Source: Flavobacterium psychrophilum DSM 3660 = ATCC 49418
GTDB lineage: Bacteria > Bacteroidota > Bacteroidia > Flavobacteriales > Flavobacteriaceae
NCBI RefSeq assembly: GCF_002217405.1
Contig: NZ_MUHE01000029.1
Location: forward strand, 1-34,452
Reading direction: 5' to 3'
Length of the DNA stretch: 34,452 nucleotides
A model generated the notes under the pieces. The model searched no databases. It saw only the letters and a program-made list of their open reading frames with translations, and was not told the DNA's origin. Shown here in pieces: positions 26,028 through 34,296 of this stretch; within the stretch, counting starts at the first letter, position 1, and each line of letters opens with the position of its first letter. Position numbers and translations under genes: made by a program.

Positions 26028-26915
26028 ATGAAAAATATAGCAGTAATTGGAGCAGGAACTATGGGCAACGGAATTGCACATACTTTTGCACAATCAGGAT
26101 TTACAGTAAAACTAATAGATATTTCGGAAAAATCGCTCGAAAAAGGTATTGCAACCATTGCCGCAAACCTAGACCGAATGGTGGCTAAAGGAACAATTAC
26201 CGAAGAAGACAAACACAAAACCATTGGAAACATTATCACTTATACAGATATAAAAGATGGCGTTACAGGTTGCGATTTAGTCGTAGAAGCAGCTACCGAA
26301 AACTTGACCTTAAAACTAAATATCTTCAAACAATTAAGTGAAATTTGCGATCATAATACGATTTTAGCAACCAATACGTCTTCTATTTCAATTACACAAA
26401 TAGCCGCCTCGGTGGTGCATCCAGAAAGAGTAATTGGTATGCACTTTATGAATCCTGTGCCTATTATGAAACTTGTCGAAATTATTCGTGGCTACAACAC
26501 CACAAACGAAGTGACTAAAATCATCATGGATTTATCTGTTAAATTAGGAAAAACACCTACCGAAGTAAATGATTATCCAGGTTTTGTAGCCAATAGAATT
26601 TTGATGCCAATGATAAACGAAGCCATCGAAACATTATACAACAAAGTAGCTGGAGTACAAGAAATTGACACGGTAATGAAACTAGGAATGGGCCACCCCA
26701 TGGGACCATTACAATTAGCCGATTTTATTGGGCTAGACGTTTGTTTGGCCATTCTAAACGTCCTGTACGACGGTTTCAAAAATCCTAAATATGCCCCTTG
26801 CCCATTATTGGTAAATATGGTTATGGCTGGAAAATTAGGCGCAAAATCTGGTGAAGGTTTTTATGATTACGCCGAAAGCAAAAAAGCAGAAAAAGTTTCA
26901 AAACAATTCTCCTAA
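26028..26915 (+). CDS. 3-hydroxybutyryl-CoA dehydrogenase
   Basis: The 295-residue NAD-dependent enzyme converts 3-hydroxyacyl-CoA to 3-ketoacyl-CoA (or the reverse) in short-chain fatty acid metabolism. It has the N-terminal loop IAVIGAGTMGNGIAHTFAQSG, VVEAATEN, ATNTSSISIT, the catalytic HFMNPVPIMKLVEII (His), NDYPGFVANRILMP and the C-terminal GHPMGPLQLADFIGLD. Length is typical of the single-function Hbd/PaaH type rather than the large FadB fusion. It sits 26 bases behind the oxidoreductase gene and 29 before the DUF1015 gene, so these are likely one operon. Which physiological pathway it serves is not shown. Confidence 0.96.
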   Translation: MKNIAVIGAGTMGNGIAHTFAQSGFTVKLIDISEKSLEKGIATIAANLDRMVAKGTITEEDKHKTIGNIITYTDIKDGVTGCDLVVEAATENLTLKLNIFKQLSEICDHNTILATNTSSISITQIAASVVHPERVIGMHFMNPVPIMKLVEIIRGYNTTNEVTKIIMDLSVKLGKTPTEVNDYPGFVANRILMPMINEAIETLYNKVAGVQEIDTVMKLGMGHPMGPLQLADFIGLDVCLAILNVLYDGFKNPKYAPCPLLVNMVMAGKLGAKSGEGFYDYAESKKAEKVSKQFS

Positions 26916-26944
26916 TTAACAATGAGTAATTTTCAATTAATGTA

Positions 26945-28177
26945 ATGGCAAAAATAATTCCATTCAAAGCCGTTCGACCATCTGCCGACAAGGTAGGATT
27001 GGTAACTTGTAGAACTTACGACGATTATAATTCGGCAGAACTAGCTGCTTGGTTAAGTTATAATCCGTACTCCTTTTTGCATGTTATACATCCTGCGTTT
27101 GCCAATGCTCAGAAAATAACGATCGACAAACGTTTTAAAAGTGTGGCGCATAAATACCAAGATTTTAAAGACGAAGAAATATTAATTAAGGAAGAAATAC
27201 CCGTTTTGTATTTGTACGAAATTCAAACAAAATCAGATATATTTTCGGGAATCATTGCAGGAACTTCTGTAGAAGATTACAAAAGTAATGTAATTAAAAA
27301 ACATGAAGATACTTTACAGTTTCGAGTAGAACTGATAAAAGATTACATGAAACATACCGATTTTAATGCAGAACCTGTTCTAATAACTTATCCCGATAAT
27401 GTCGAAATAAACAATTATATCAATTCACATAAAAAAAAGAAACCGCTTTACGAGTTTGCGACAACCAAAAAAGAAAAACACAGACTTTGGAAAATTGATG
27501 CGCAAAACGAAATAGACTGGTTACAAAATCATTTCGAAAAAATACCCGCTCTGTATATTGCCGACGGACACCATCGCTCTGCTGCTGCCGAATTATTAGC
27601 AGAGGAAAAGAAGGATACAAAAAATGAAAATATAAATCATTTTATGAGTTTCCTCATTGCCGAAAGCAACCTAAAAATACACGAATTTAACAGAATTATT
27701 AGAGATTTGAACGGTTTTACTAAAGAGGGTTTTATTGCAAAAATCGCTCAGCATTTTAACATCGAAAACAAAAATCAGGAGTTATGGAAACCAAAAAATA
27801 AGCATGAATTTGGAATGTATCTAGATGGAAATTTTTATGCTTTATTTTACAAAGGAGAAATAAACGAAAATTTCAATAACAAAAAAAAAATTCTTAAAAA
27901 TTTAGATGCACAAATTTTGTACGACACCATTTTGCATCCGCTTTTGGGTTTAGAGGATTTGAGAAATGACGAACGCATCGATTATATTCCAGGAAAACAA
28001 TCGGTTTCGGCAATCAAAGATTTAATAGATGAAGGAGAATTTAAAGTTGGTTTTATGCTTTACCCTTCGGATATTTCCGAAATAAAGACTTTAGCAGACA
28101 ACAATTTAATCATGCCACCCAAAAGCACATACATAGAACCCAAGTTTAGAAGTGGCTTGGTAATTTATGAGTTGTAA
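26945..28177 (+). CDS. DUF1015-family protein
   Basis: The 410-residue cytoplasmic protein begins MAKIIPFKAVRPSADKVG and has the DUF1015 hallmark YIADGHHRSAAAELLAEE (about 205-222), then FMSFLIAESNL, a central LNGFTKEGF region and the C-terminal RIDYIPGKQSVSAI and FMLYPSDISEIKTLAD. The DGHHR motif resembles a nucleic-acid or phosphate-binding site, but family function is unknown. In some Bacteroidota it lies near serine biosynthesis genes; here the neighbours are the 3-hydroxyacyl-CoA dehydrogenase and yggS. The preceding 29 bases include an AATTTTCAATTAATG stretch like the dispersed repeat. Confidence 0.93.
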   Translation: MAKIIPFKAVRPSADKVGLVTCRTYDDYNSAELAAWLSYNPYSFLHVIHPAFANAQKITIDKRFKSVAHKYQDFKDEEILIKEEIPVLYLYEIQTKSDIFSGIIAGTSVEDYKSNVIKKHEDTLQFRVELIKDYMKHTDFNAEPVLITYPDNVEINNYINSHKKKKPLYEFATTKKEKHRLWKIDAQNEIDWLQNHFEKIPALYIADGHHRSAAAELLAEEKKDTKNENINHFMSFLIAESNLKIHEFNRIIRDLNGFTKEGFIAKIAQHFNIENKNQELWKPKNKHEFGMYLDGNFYALFYKGEINENFNNKKKILKNLDAQILYDTILHPLLGLEDLRNDERIDYIPGKQSVSAIKDLIDEGEFKVGFMLYPSDISEIKTLADNNLIMPPKSTYIEPKFRSGLVIYEL

Positions 28178-28200
28178 AATAAAACAAGTTGTACACAGGT

Positions 28201-28233
28201 TTAAGAAATTAGAAAAATTTCCTAATTTCTTAA
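28201..28233. repeat. Perfect inverted repeat before yggS
   Basis: TTAAGAAATTAG (28201-28212) and CTAATTTCTTAA (28222-28233) form a perfect 12-bp inverted repeat with a nine-base spacer. Its right arm overlaps the TAAATTTG promoter box. It has no T-run downstream, so an operator is as likely as a terminator of the DUF1015 gene. Confidence 0.6.
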
Positions 28234-28238
28234 ATTTG
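28231..28238 (+). promoter_or_regulatory. yggS -7 promoter box
   Basis: TAAATTTG is an exact TAnnTTTG match. It overlaps the in-frame GTG at 28238 and lies 23 bases before ATG 28262, so the ATG is the start and the leader is about 17 bases. Confidence 0.6.
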
Positions 28239-28261
28239 TGGCAAAAAAAAGAAAAATAATT

Positions 28262-28921
28262 ATGTCGATAGCTCAAAATCTAAATAAAATAAAAGCCTCA
28301 ATTCCAGAAAGTGTAACGCTTGTTGCAGTTTCTAAAACCAAGCCAATTTCTGATTTGATGGAAGCTTACCAAGCAGGTCAGCGCATTTTTGGAGAAAACA
28401 AAATTCAAGAAATGACCCAAAAATGGGAAGTGATGCCAAAAGATATTCAATGGCACATGATAGGACATGTACAAACCAATAAAGTAAAATTTATGGCAGA
28501 ATATGTAAGTTTAATTCATGGAGTTGACAGCCTAAAATTATTAGAAGAAATAAACAAACAAGCTAAAAAATATGACCGAATTATTGCCTGTTTACTTCAA
28601 ATATACATTGCCAAAGAAGAAACAAAATTTGGTTTAGACGAAAAAGAGCTGAACGAATTATTAGCATCAACCGAATTCAAATCATTTCAAAATATAAAAA
28701 TTGTGGGACTCATGGGTATGGCAACATTTACCGAAAATCAGAACCAAATAAAGAAAGAATTCACACATTTGAAATCTATTTTCGATAATTCTAAATCATC
28801 ATCAATTGTCAATTGTCAATTATCAATTCTTTCTATGGGAATGTCTGGTGACTACAAACTCGCAATCGAATCTGGAAGCACGATGGTTCGAATAGGAAGT
28901 AGTATCTTTGGAGGAAGATAA
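28262..28921 (+). CDS. yggS: YggS/PROSC-family PLP homeostasis protein
   Basis: The 219-residue protein binds pyridoxal 5'-phosphate without known catalysis and buffers cellular PLP. It has the PLP lysine in VAVSKTKP (Lys25), the RIFGENKIQE segment (41-50), WHMIGHVQTNKVK (64-76), and the C-terminal phosphate site SMGMSGDYKLAIESGSTMVRIGSSIFG. Just before that site, residues about 176-190 (NSKSSSIVNCQLSIL) are encoded by a copy of the ATCAATT/GTCAATT dispersed repeat and are foreign to the family; the frame is kept. The insertion falls in a loop before the strand carrying SMGMSGD, so the fold may tolerate it. Start chosen at ATG 28262 on promoter position. Confidence 0.95.
   Translation: MSIAQNLNKIKASIPESVTLVAVSKTKPISDLMEAYQAGQRIFGENKIQEMTQKWEVMPKDIQWHMIGHVQTNKVKFMAEYVSLIHGVDSLKLLEEINKQAKKYDRIIACLLQIYIAKEETKFGLDEKELNELLASTEFKSFQNIKIVGLMGMATFTENQNQIKKEFTHLKSIFDNSKSSSIVNCQLSILSMGMSGDYKLAIESGSTMVRIGSSIFGGR
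28798..28829. repeat. In-frame ATCAATTGTCAATT repeat inside yggS
   Basis: Tandem ATCAATT/GTCAATT units lie within the coding sequence and are read as SIVNCQLSIL without breaking the frame. Related tracts are intergenic at 10853-10895 and 24975-25008. Confidence 0.8.
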
Positions 28922-28953
28922 TCAATTGCAAAAATCAAAAAAACATAATAGAA

Positions 28954-29322
28954 ATGGAGAAAAATAATATTTTCAATGAAAAGATATTTAATTTTGAAGA
29001 TAGATTAGTCCGTTTTGCTGGTGAATGTATTTTATTTACAAGAAGTTTGAATAAATCGTATGAAAATGAATATTATAAAAATCAAATAATTAGATCTTCC
29101 GGAAGTTCCTCTTTTAATTTTGGAGAAGCACAAGGAACAATTACAGATAAAGATTTTATTATTAAAGTTTCGGTGGTTGTAAAAGAATTAAAAGAATCTA
29201 GAAACTCGCTAAAAATTTTAAATTATATAAAAGAAGGAGATGAAAATCAAAGAATATTAATGTTAAATGAAACAGAGGAATTGATTGCAATAGCTTCAAA
29301 AATGATTATAAACAAACAATGA
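28954..29322 (+). CDS. Four-helix bundle protein (S23 / 23S-rRNA-IVS type)
   Basis: The 122-residue all-helical protein matches the four-helix family first found in intervening sequences of 23S rRNA: FEDRLVRFAGECILFTRSL, then YYKNQIIRSSGSSSFNFGEAQGT, KVSVVVKELKESRNSLKIL and a final LNETEELIAIASKMI helix. The bundle may bind RNA or pack as a pentamer; biological function is unknown. Here it stands free between yggS and a nuclease gene, with no rRNA nearby. It is followed by a repeat-rich spacer (29323-29434). Codon use is very AT-rich. It is likely an accessory insertion between two otherwise housekeeping genes. Confidence 0.9.
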   Translation: MEKNNIFNEKIFNFEDRLVRFAGECILFTRSLNKSYENEYYKNQIIRSSGSSSFNFGEAQGTITDKDFIIKVSVVVKELKESRNSLKILNYIKEGDENQRILMLNETEELIAIASKMIINKQ

Positions 29323-29434
29323 TATTCAATATCAATGACAATATCAATGACAAAAATTCAATTTTTAATATTTTGAAATTATTTTTTGATATTGCCCTTA
29401 ATATTGATTTTTTCCATTGACATTGAAATTGAAA
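29323..29434. repeat. ATCAATATCAATGAC repeat spacer
   Basis: Directly after the S23-type stop, units like TCAATATCAATGACAATATC are followed, after an AT-rich middle, by inverse units (TTGATATTGCC, CATTGACATTG), so the spacer is a degenerate inverted repeat. It resembles, but is not identical to, the ATCAATT repeat. It ends at the start of the nuclease gene. Confidence 0.6.
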
Positions 29435-30796
29435 ATGTACGCAATACTAGACATAGAAACAACAGGAGGACAATTCAATGAAGAAGGAATTACCGAAATC
29501 GCCATCTATAAATTTGATGGTCATCAAATAGTAGACCAATTTATTAGTTTAGTAAATCCTGAAATCCCAATTCAACCGTTTGTAGTAAAACTTACGGGAA
29601 TAAATAATGCTATGTTGGTTTCTGCACCCAAGTTTCACGAAGTAGCCAAACGCATTGTAGAAATCACAAAAGATTGTATAATTGTTGCACACAATACCGT
29701 TTTCGATTACCGAATTCTTCGCACAGAATTTAGCCGTCTAGGTTACGATTTTCAAGCAAAAACGCTATGCACAGTCGAACTAGCTAAAATACTAATTCCA
29801 GAACAACCCTCATATAGCTTAGGAAAATTAGTTCGAGCACTAGGAATCCCAATGACTAACAGACATCGTGCCGAAGGAGATGCACTAGCAACAGTCAAAT
29901 TATTTAAAATGCTGTTAGACAAAGATTTGGAAAAAATCATTGTAAAAGAGCAAATTAAAACCGAAATTACCAAAGGAATTGCACCAAAATTATTAAATAT
30001 TATCGAATCCCTGCCCAACAAAACAGGCGTTTACTACATTCACAAAGAAAACGGAACTATTATTTTTATTGGCAAAAGCAGAAATATCAAAAAAAGAGTA
30101 AACCAGCATTTTACAGGAATCACAAAAAGTGCCCTAAAAATACAACAAGAAGTTTTTACCGTTACTTACCAAGAAACTGGAAGCGAACTCATAGCGCTAC
30201 TAAAAGAAACCGAAGAAATAAAAAGAAACCGACCTATTTATAACAGAATATCGCCTAAAACCCATTTCCCAGTAGCCATATATTGCGAAAAAGATGCCAA
30301 TGGGTATTTGAATCTAAAATTACAAAAATTCGACGGTCGAAAAAAAGAAATCACAGCCTACACAAGCCTTCAGGAAGGAAAAAATAATTTATTCAGAATA
30401 ACATCACAATACAATTTGTGCCAAAAATTAACTGGTTTATACGAAACAAAAACTCACTGTTTTCAGCAAAAAATAAACGAATGCGATGGCGCTTGTATAG
30501 GCAAAATTACGCCCCAAGAATACAACAAACGAGTGCAAGAATTTATTACAAAAAGCACCCTCGAAAACCAAAGCATCATCATTATAGACAGCGGTAGAAC
30601 CACCAGAGAACACAGTGCTGTTCTCATAGAAAATGGTGTATATAAAGGCTATGCTTTTTTCGATTTAAATTATCAAATTAGCAATATACAAATACTAAAA
30701 AACCTCATTACACCAATGCCCAACAACCGTGACACCCGAAATATCATACAAGGCTATTTACGTAAAAACAAAGTGATGAAAATCATGAAATTTTAA
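29435..30796 (+). CDS. DEDDh exonuclease fused to GIY-YIG (UvrC/Cho-like) nuclease
   Basis: The 453-residue protein starts with a DnaQ-type 3'-5' exonuclease: ILDIETTGG (Asp6, Glu8), IVAHNTVFDYRIL (Asp91) and HRAEGDAL (His144, Asp149). From about 192 a GIY-YIG domain follows (LPNKTGVYYIHKENGTIIFIGKS, RNIKKRVNQHF, Glu in the ETEEIKRNRPIYN region), then a UvrC-like region with the LTGLYETKTHCF and ECDGACIGK cysteine cluster. This order is known from DnaQ-UvrC/Cho fusions and suggests DNA repair or end processing. It lacks the C-terminal UvrC RNase H domain. The start is ATG 29435; an upstream in-frame TTG lies in repeat sequence. Its role relative to UvrABC is unknown. Confidence 0.92.
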   Translation: MYAILDIETTGGQFNEEGITEIAIYKFDGHQIVDQFISLVNPEIPIQPFVVKLTGINNAMLVSAPKFHEVAKRIVEITKDCIIVAHNTVFDYRILRTEFSRLGYDFQAKTLCTVELAKILIPEQPSYSLGKLVRALGIPMTNRHRAEGDALATVKLFKMLLDKDLEKIIVKEQIKTEITKGIAPKLLNIIESLPNKTGVYYIHKENGTIIFIGKSRNIKKRVNQHFTGITKSALKIQQEVFTVTYQETGSELIALLKETEEIKRNRPIYNRISPKTHFPVAIYCEKDANGYLNLKLQKFDGRKKEITAYTSLQEGKNNLFRITSQYNLCQKLTGLYETKTHCFQQKINECDGACIGKITPQEYNKRVQEFITKSTLENQSIIIIDSGRTTREHSAVLIENGVYKGYAFFDLNYQISNIQILKNLITPMPNNRDTRNIIQGYLRKNKVMKIMKF

Positions 30797-30920
30797 TTTT
30801 TTTAGGAGCTATTCCTACACCCGAGCCCGAAAGAGCGAACTGGCGAAGCAATTCGTTACAATCTTTTCCTTGCTAAAAGAGCCAGAAAAAGGATTTCCGC
30901 TACTATCAGGGCTAAAAAAA
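30797..30920. repeat. REP-like palindromic element between nuclease gene and miaA
   Basis: The ends TTTTTTTAG (30797-30805) and CTAAAAAAA (30912-30920) are perfect inverted copies, and GAGCTATTCC / GGATTTCCGC, AGCCC / GGGCT pairs continue inward to a central hairpin (CTTTTCCTTGCT against AGCCAGAAAAAG). There is no ORF. From memory, sequences starting AGGAGCTATT and ending ATCAGGGCTA are dispersed in many Flavobacterium genomes. It may also act as a transcription terminator. Confidence 0.65.
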
Positions 30921-30938
30921 TAAACAATCTACTAATTC

Positions 30939-31862
30939 ATGAATTATTTAATAACCATAATCGGACCAACAGCCATAGGAAAAACCAGCTTAAGCATTGC
31001 ATTAGCAAAACAATATAATTGCGACATTATTTCCTGCGACAGCCGACAGTTTTTTAAAGAAATGCGAATAGGAACTGCTGTTCCAAGCGATGAAGAATTA
31101 AGTCAGGCTACGCATCATTTTATCCAAAACAAATCGATTTTTGAAGAATATACCGTTGGAGATTTCGAGAAAGAAGCCATTACAAAACTCGACGAACTTT
31201 TTAGCAAAAACAATATTCAAATCATGGTTGGTGGCTCAGGATTATATGCAGATGCCGTCTTAAAAGGTTTTGATAGTTTTCCTAATATAAAACCTGAAAT
31301 TCGTGAAAAAATTCAAGAACAATATGACGAAAATGGTATTCAATATTTACAACAAAAACTCCAAGAATTAGACACCGAATATTACTCCAAAATCCTTTCC
31401 CAAAACCCACAAACCTTACAAAACCCACAACGTATGATGCGCTTTGTAGAAGTTTGCCTAGGAACAGGAAAACCCTATTCTTCGTTCCTAAACAAAGACA
31501 AAATTACCCGAAACTTCACCCCTATTATCATTGGTTTAGAAGCCGACCGAGAAATAATGTACGACCGAATAAACCAACGTGTTGATATTATGATAAACGA
31601 AGGTTTGCTTGCCGAAGCAGAAAAACTATATCCAAATAAAGATTTAAACGCACTCCAAACGGTGGGTTACAGAGAATTATTTAGTTTTTTTGATGCTGAT
31701 TTTACTTTAAATTTTGCCATCGAAGAAATTAAAAAAAATACCAGACGATTCTCAAAACGCCAAATTACTTGGTTCAAACGAACAGAAAACACCATTTGGT
31801 TCGATTATAAAGCAGATACTTCTAAAATAATTGAGGTTATTAATACAAAGATGAAACACTAA
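30939..31862 (+). CDS. miaA: tRNA dimethylallyltransferase
   Basis: MiaA adds a dimethylallyl group to A37 of tRNAs reading U-starting codons. The 307-residue protein has the P-loop IIGPTAIGKTSLSIAL (about 6-21), CDSRQFFKEMRIGTAVP, the VGGSGLYADAVLKG segment and the tRNA-binding QNPQRMMRFVEV and VGYRELF blocks, ending in KRQITWFKR. Length is normal. It is preceded by a REP-like element and followed after 53 bases by an orphan gene with no promoter match. No missing motif is seen. Confidence 0.97.
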   Translation: MNYLITIIGPTAIGKTSLSIALAKQYNCDIISCDSRQFFKEMRIGTAVPSDEELSQATHHFIQNKSIFEEYTVGDFEKEAITKLDELFSKNNIQIMVGGSGLYADAVLKGFDSFPNIKPEIREKIQEQYDENGIQYLQQKLQELDTEYYSKILSQNPQTLQNPQRMMRFVEVCLGTGKPYSSFLNKDKITRNFTPIIIGLEADREIMYDRINQRVDIMINEGLLAEAEKLYPNKDLNALQTVGYRELFSFFDADFTLNFAIEEIKKNTRRFSKRQITWFKRTENTIWFDYKADTSKIIEVINTKMKH

Positions 31863-31915
31863 TTTGCAAAAAAAATATAGGTTTTTCGCTAGCTTACTCC
31901 ACAAAACTTCATAAA

Positions 31916-32716
31916 ATGACAAATAATTATATTTTAGCACCAGTATTAATTCCTAATAAAAAAATGATTAGGAATGCTAATAATATAATAAATGAAATCC
32001 ATCAAGTTTATTTCTCTAAAGAAACAATTGAACAAATAAAAAATGACTTTCATAAAAAAGAATGTGAAAATCTAATTAGTATAAATCACAATGAGGAAAC
32101 ATTTGGTTTAACATTGACCAAATCTTTTCTTATAAATAACGAAAATAAAAAAAAATTACCTAAAGAATTTTTAAAACTACCAATTGGAACTTGGATAGTT
32201 GAATACACTGTAGAAAACGACGCTGTGTGGAAAATGATAAAAGAAGGCAAAATTAACGGACTAAGTTTAGAGGGTGTTTTTCAATATCCCCAAGAATATG
32301 AAATTAATGAAGAAACTGATCCAATACAAGTAAACAATGATGACTTATTAGAAAAACGTTTCGATGAAATATTATTTCAAATAAGTAAAGGCAATAAACA
32401 GGAAAAAATAGATAATAATTATTTTTATTCTGAGTTTGAAATATTAAAAGAATGGAAATCAAAATTCGGCTATAAATTCAATATCTATGGAAATGACCAC
32501 TTTATTAATAAAAAACCTCATTTCCATTTTGATAATAAACAAGATGACTTATATTGTAAAATTAGTTTTGACGGAGAAATATTTGAAATCAAACACAATA
32601 AAAAATTACCAAAAAATATCCACAAGGAATTAAAATATTTTTTATCAAAATTAGAAAATCAAAAAATATTAAAAGAAATATGGAATAACAAGAATCCAAC
32701 TTTAAATGTGAAATAA
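31916..32716 (+). CDS. Orphan with XkdF-like protease domain and His-rich C-terminal domain
   Basis: The 266-residue protein has an N-terminal half (about 1-125) resembling the phage PBSX XkdF / Peptidase_S78_2 family of putative prohead proteases: VLIPNKKMI, VYFSKETIEQIKNDF, a SINH segment with His58, LPIGTWIVEYTVENDAVWKMIKEG and GLSLEGVF with Ser117 and Glu119. His58 and Ser117 sit where the catalytic residues are expected. After an acidic linker, residues about 180-266 form a second domain (FNIYGNDHFINKKPHFHF, then CKISFDGEIFEI and a Trp-Asn end) reminiscent of DUF4160-like proteins; that match is weak. No phage gene is adjacent. It is very AT-rich and looks like an accessory insertion between miaA and pepT. 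Function is unknown. Confidence 0.75.
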   Translation: MTNNYILAPVLIPNKKMIRNANNIINEIHQVYFSKETIEQIKNDFHKKECENLISINHNEETFGLTLTKSFLINNENKKKLPKEFLKLPIGTWIVEYTVENDAVWKMIKEGKINGLSLEGVFQYPQEYEINEETDPIQVNNDDLLEKRFDEILFQISKGNKQEKIDNNYFYSEFEILKEWKSKFGYKFNIYGNDHFINKKPHFHFDNKQDDLYCKISFDGEIFEIKHNKKLPKNIHKELKYFLSKLENQKILKEIWNNKNPTLNVK

Positions 32717-32891
32717 AATAGCCAGCATACAATCGCTACAACAACGGATCATAACATTCATACATATAAATCAACTAAATGAACTTATATGACTTATATG
32801 GTTCAAAAAAAATAGAATAATTCCTGTAAATTACTGTAATTCAAGCTACATTTTACCAAACAAAAGAATTTCTCTTTTCCTAAATAAATCT
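32717..32891. other. Spacer before pepT with short direct repeats
   Basis: No gene. It contains a tandem ACTTATATG ACTTATATG (around 32783-32801) and a CAGCATACAATCGCTACAACAACGG-like stretch just after the orphan's stop (about 32724-32748) that may be a decayed dispersed repeat. I cannot assign a role. Confidence 0.35.
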
Positions 32892-32899
32892 TATATTTG
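32892..32899 (+). promoter_or_regulatory. pepT -7 promoter box
   Basis: TATATTTG is an exact TAnnTTTG match 21 bases before ATG 32921. It overlaps the in-frame TTG at 32897, which argues for the ATG as the true start. Confidence 0.6.
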
Positions 32900-32920
32900 A
32901 CCCTCATTAAAAAAAATATC

Positions 32921-34195
32921 ATGCAACACATTATAGACCGTTTTATAAGCTACGTAACCATAGATACCGAATCTGATCCAAATTCAGAAACCACACCAAG
33001 CACCGCAAAACAATGGGATTTGGCTAACAAATTAGTCGAAGAACTAAAAGCCATTGGCATGCAAGATGTAACTATAGATGACAAAGCTTATATCATGGCA
33101 ACTTTGCCTAGTAATGTTTCTCACGAGGTTCCTACCATTGGTTTTGTATCTCATTTTGATACTACTCCAGATTTTACAGGAAAAGACGTAAAACCACAAA
33201 TTATAAAAAATTATGATGGCAACGATATCGTATTAAATGCAGAAAAAAACATCGTGCTTTCGCCAAAATATTTCAAAGATTTATTACAATACAAAGGACA
33301 AACGCTAATCACTACCGATGGTACAACACTACTTGGTGCCGATGATAAAGCAGGAATTACCGAAATTGTTTCGGCAATGGAATTCCTTATTAAAAACCCA
33401 GAAATTAAACACGGAAAAATTCGAGTAGGTTTTACACCAGACGAAGAAATAGGCCGTGGCGCACACCATTTTGATGTACAAAAATTTGCATGCGACTGGG
33501 CCTACACCATGGACGGAAGTCAGATTGGCGAATTAGAATATGAAAATTTTAATGCCGCTGGTGCCAAAATAATTTTTAAAGGAAAAAGTGTACACCCAGG
33601 TTATGCTAAAGGAAAAATGATAAACTCGATGCTATTAGCAAACGAATTTATTAACGAATTACCAAAAGACGAAATACCACAAAAAACAAAAGGTTACAAA
33701 GGCTTCTTTCATGTAACACAACTTTCTGGAAGCATCGAAGAAACACAGCTAGAACTCATTATTCGTGATCATGATGCCAGAAAATTTAAAAAACGCAAAG
33801 AGCTTATTCATAAAATTACCAAAAAAATGAATAAGAAATATGCCAAACAGTTTGGAGAAGATATCGTAATTACTGTATTAAATGACCAATATTACAATAT
33901 GAAAGAAAAAGTAGTTCCCGTATTTCATATCATAGATATTGCCGAAAAAGCGATGAAAAACTTAGGCATAAAACCACTTATAAAACCTATTCGTGGTGGC
34001 ACCGACGGTTGCCAATTATCATACAAAGGATTACCATGTCCTAATATTTTTGCTGGCGGACACAATTTTCATGGAAAATACGAATATGTTCCTGTAGAAA
34101 GTATGCAAAAAGCAATGGAAGTAATTGTACAAATTGCTCAAATTACTGCTTCGGGAGATTATAAAAAAATCGAAAAAAATGATGACTTAATTTAA
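32921..34195 (+). CDS. pepT: Peptidase T (tripeptidase, M20B)
   Basis: PepT removes the N-terminal residue from tripeptides in the cytoplasm using two zinc ions. The 424-residue protein has the first metal block [11 protein letters not shown] (His78, Asp80), the bridging Asp in [13 protein letters not shown], the catalytic Glu pair in [30 protein letters not shown], the dimerisation domain with [15 protein letters not shown], and the final metal ligand in [12 protein letters not shown]. Length and motifs are complete. The start at 32921 fits both the family and the promoter. It is monocistronic, with its own terminator. Confidence 0.97.
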   Translation: MQHIIDRFISYVTIDTESDPNSETTPSTAKQWDLANKLVEELKAIGMQDVTIDDKAYIMATLPSNVSHEVPTIGFVSHFDTTPDFTGKDVKPQIIKNYDGNDIVLNAEKNIVLSPKYFKDLLQYKGQTLITTDGTTLLGADDKAGITEIVSAMEFLIKNPEIKHGKIRVGFTPDEEIGRGAHHFDVQKFACDWAYTMDGSQIGELEYENFNAAGAKIIFKGKSVHPGYAKGKMINSMLLANEFINELPKDEIPQKTKGYKGFFHVTQLSGSIEETQLELIIRDHDARKFKKRKELIHKITKKMNKKYAKQFGEDIVITVLNDQYYNMKEKVVPVFHIIDIAEKAMKNLGIKPLIKPIRGGTDGCQLSYKGLPCPNIFAGGHNFHGKYEYVPVESMQKAMEVIVQIAQITASGDYKKIEKNDDLI

Positions 34196-34225
34196 TATTC
34201 GTTAACGGTAATTTATTATAGCCAC

Positions 34226-34277
34226 AAAAAACGCTTATAACAAGATTTTAAATATCGGTTATAAGCGTTTTTTTTTG
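34226..34277 (+). terminator. pepT terminator
   Basis: AAAACGCTTATAAC pairs with GTTATAAGCGTTTT around a loop of about 16 bases and is followed by a T-run, about 30 bases past the stop. Confidence 0.88.
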
Positions 34278-34296
34278 TAATTTTTACAATGGTTAT

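Noticed and set aside
28954..29322. S23-type gene as a sign of a nearby 23S rRNA gene
   Set aside because: No rRNA sequence flanks it; both neighbours are protein genes.
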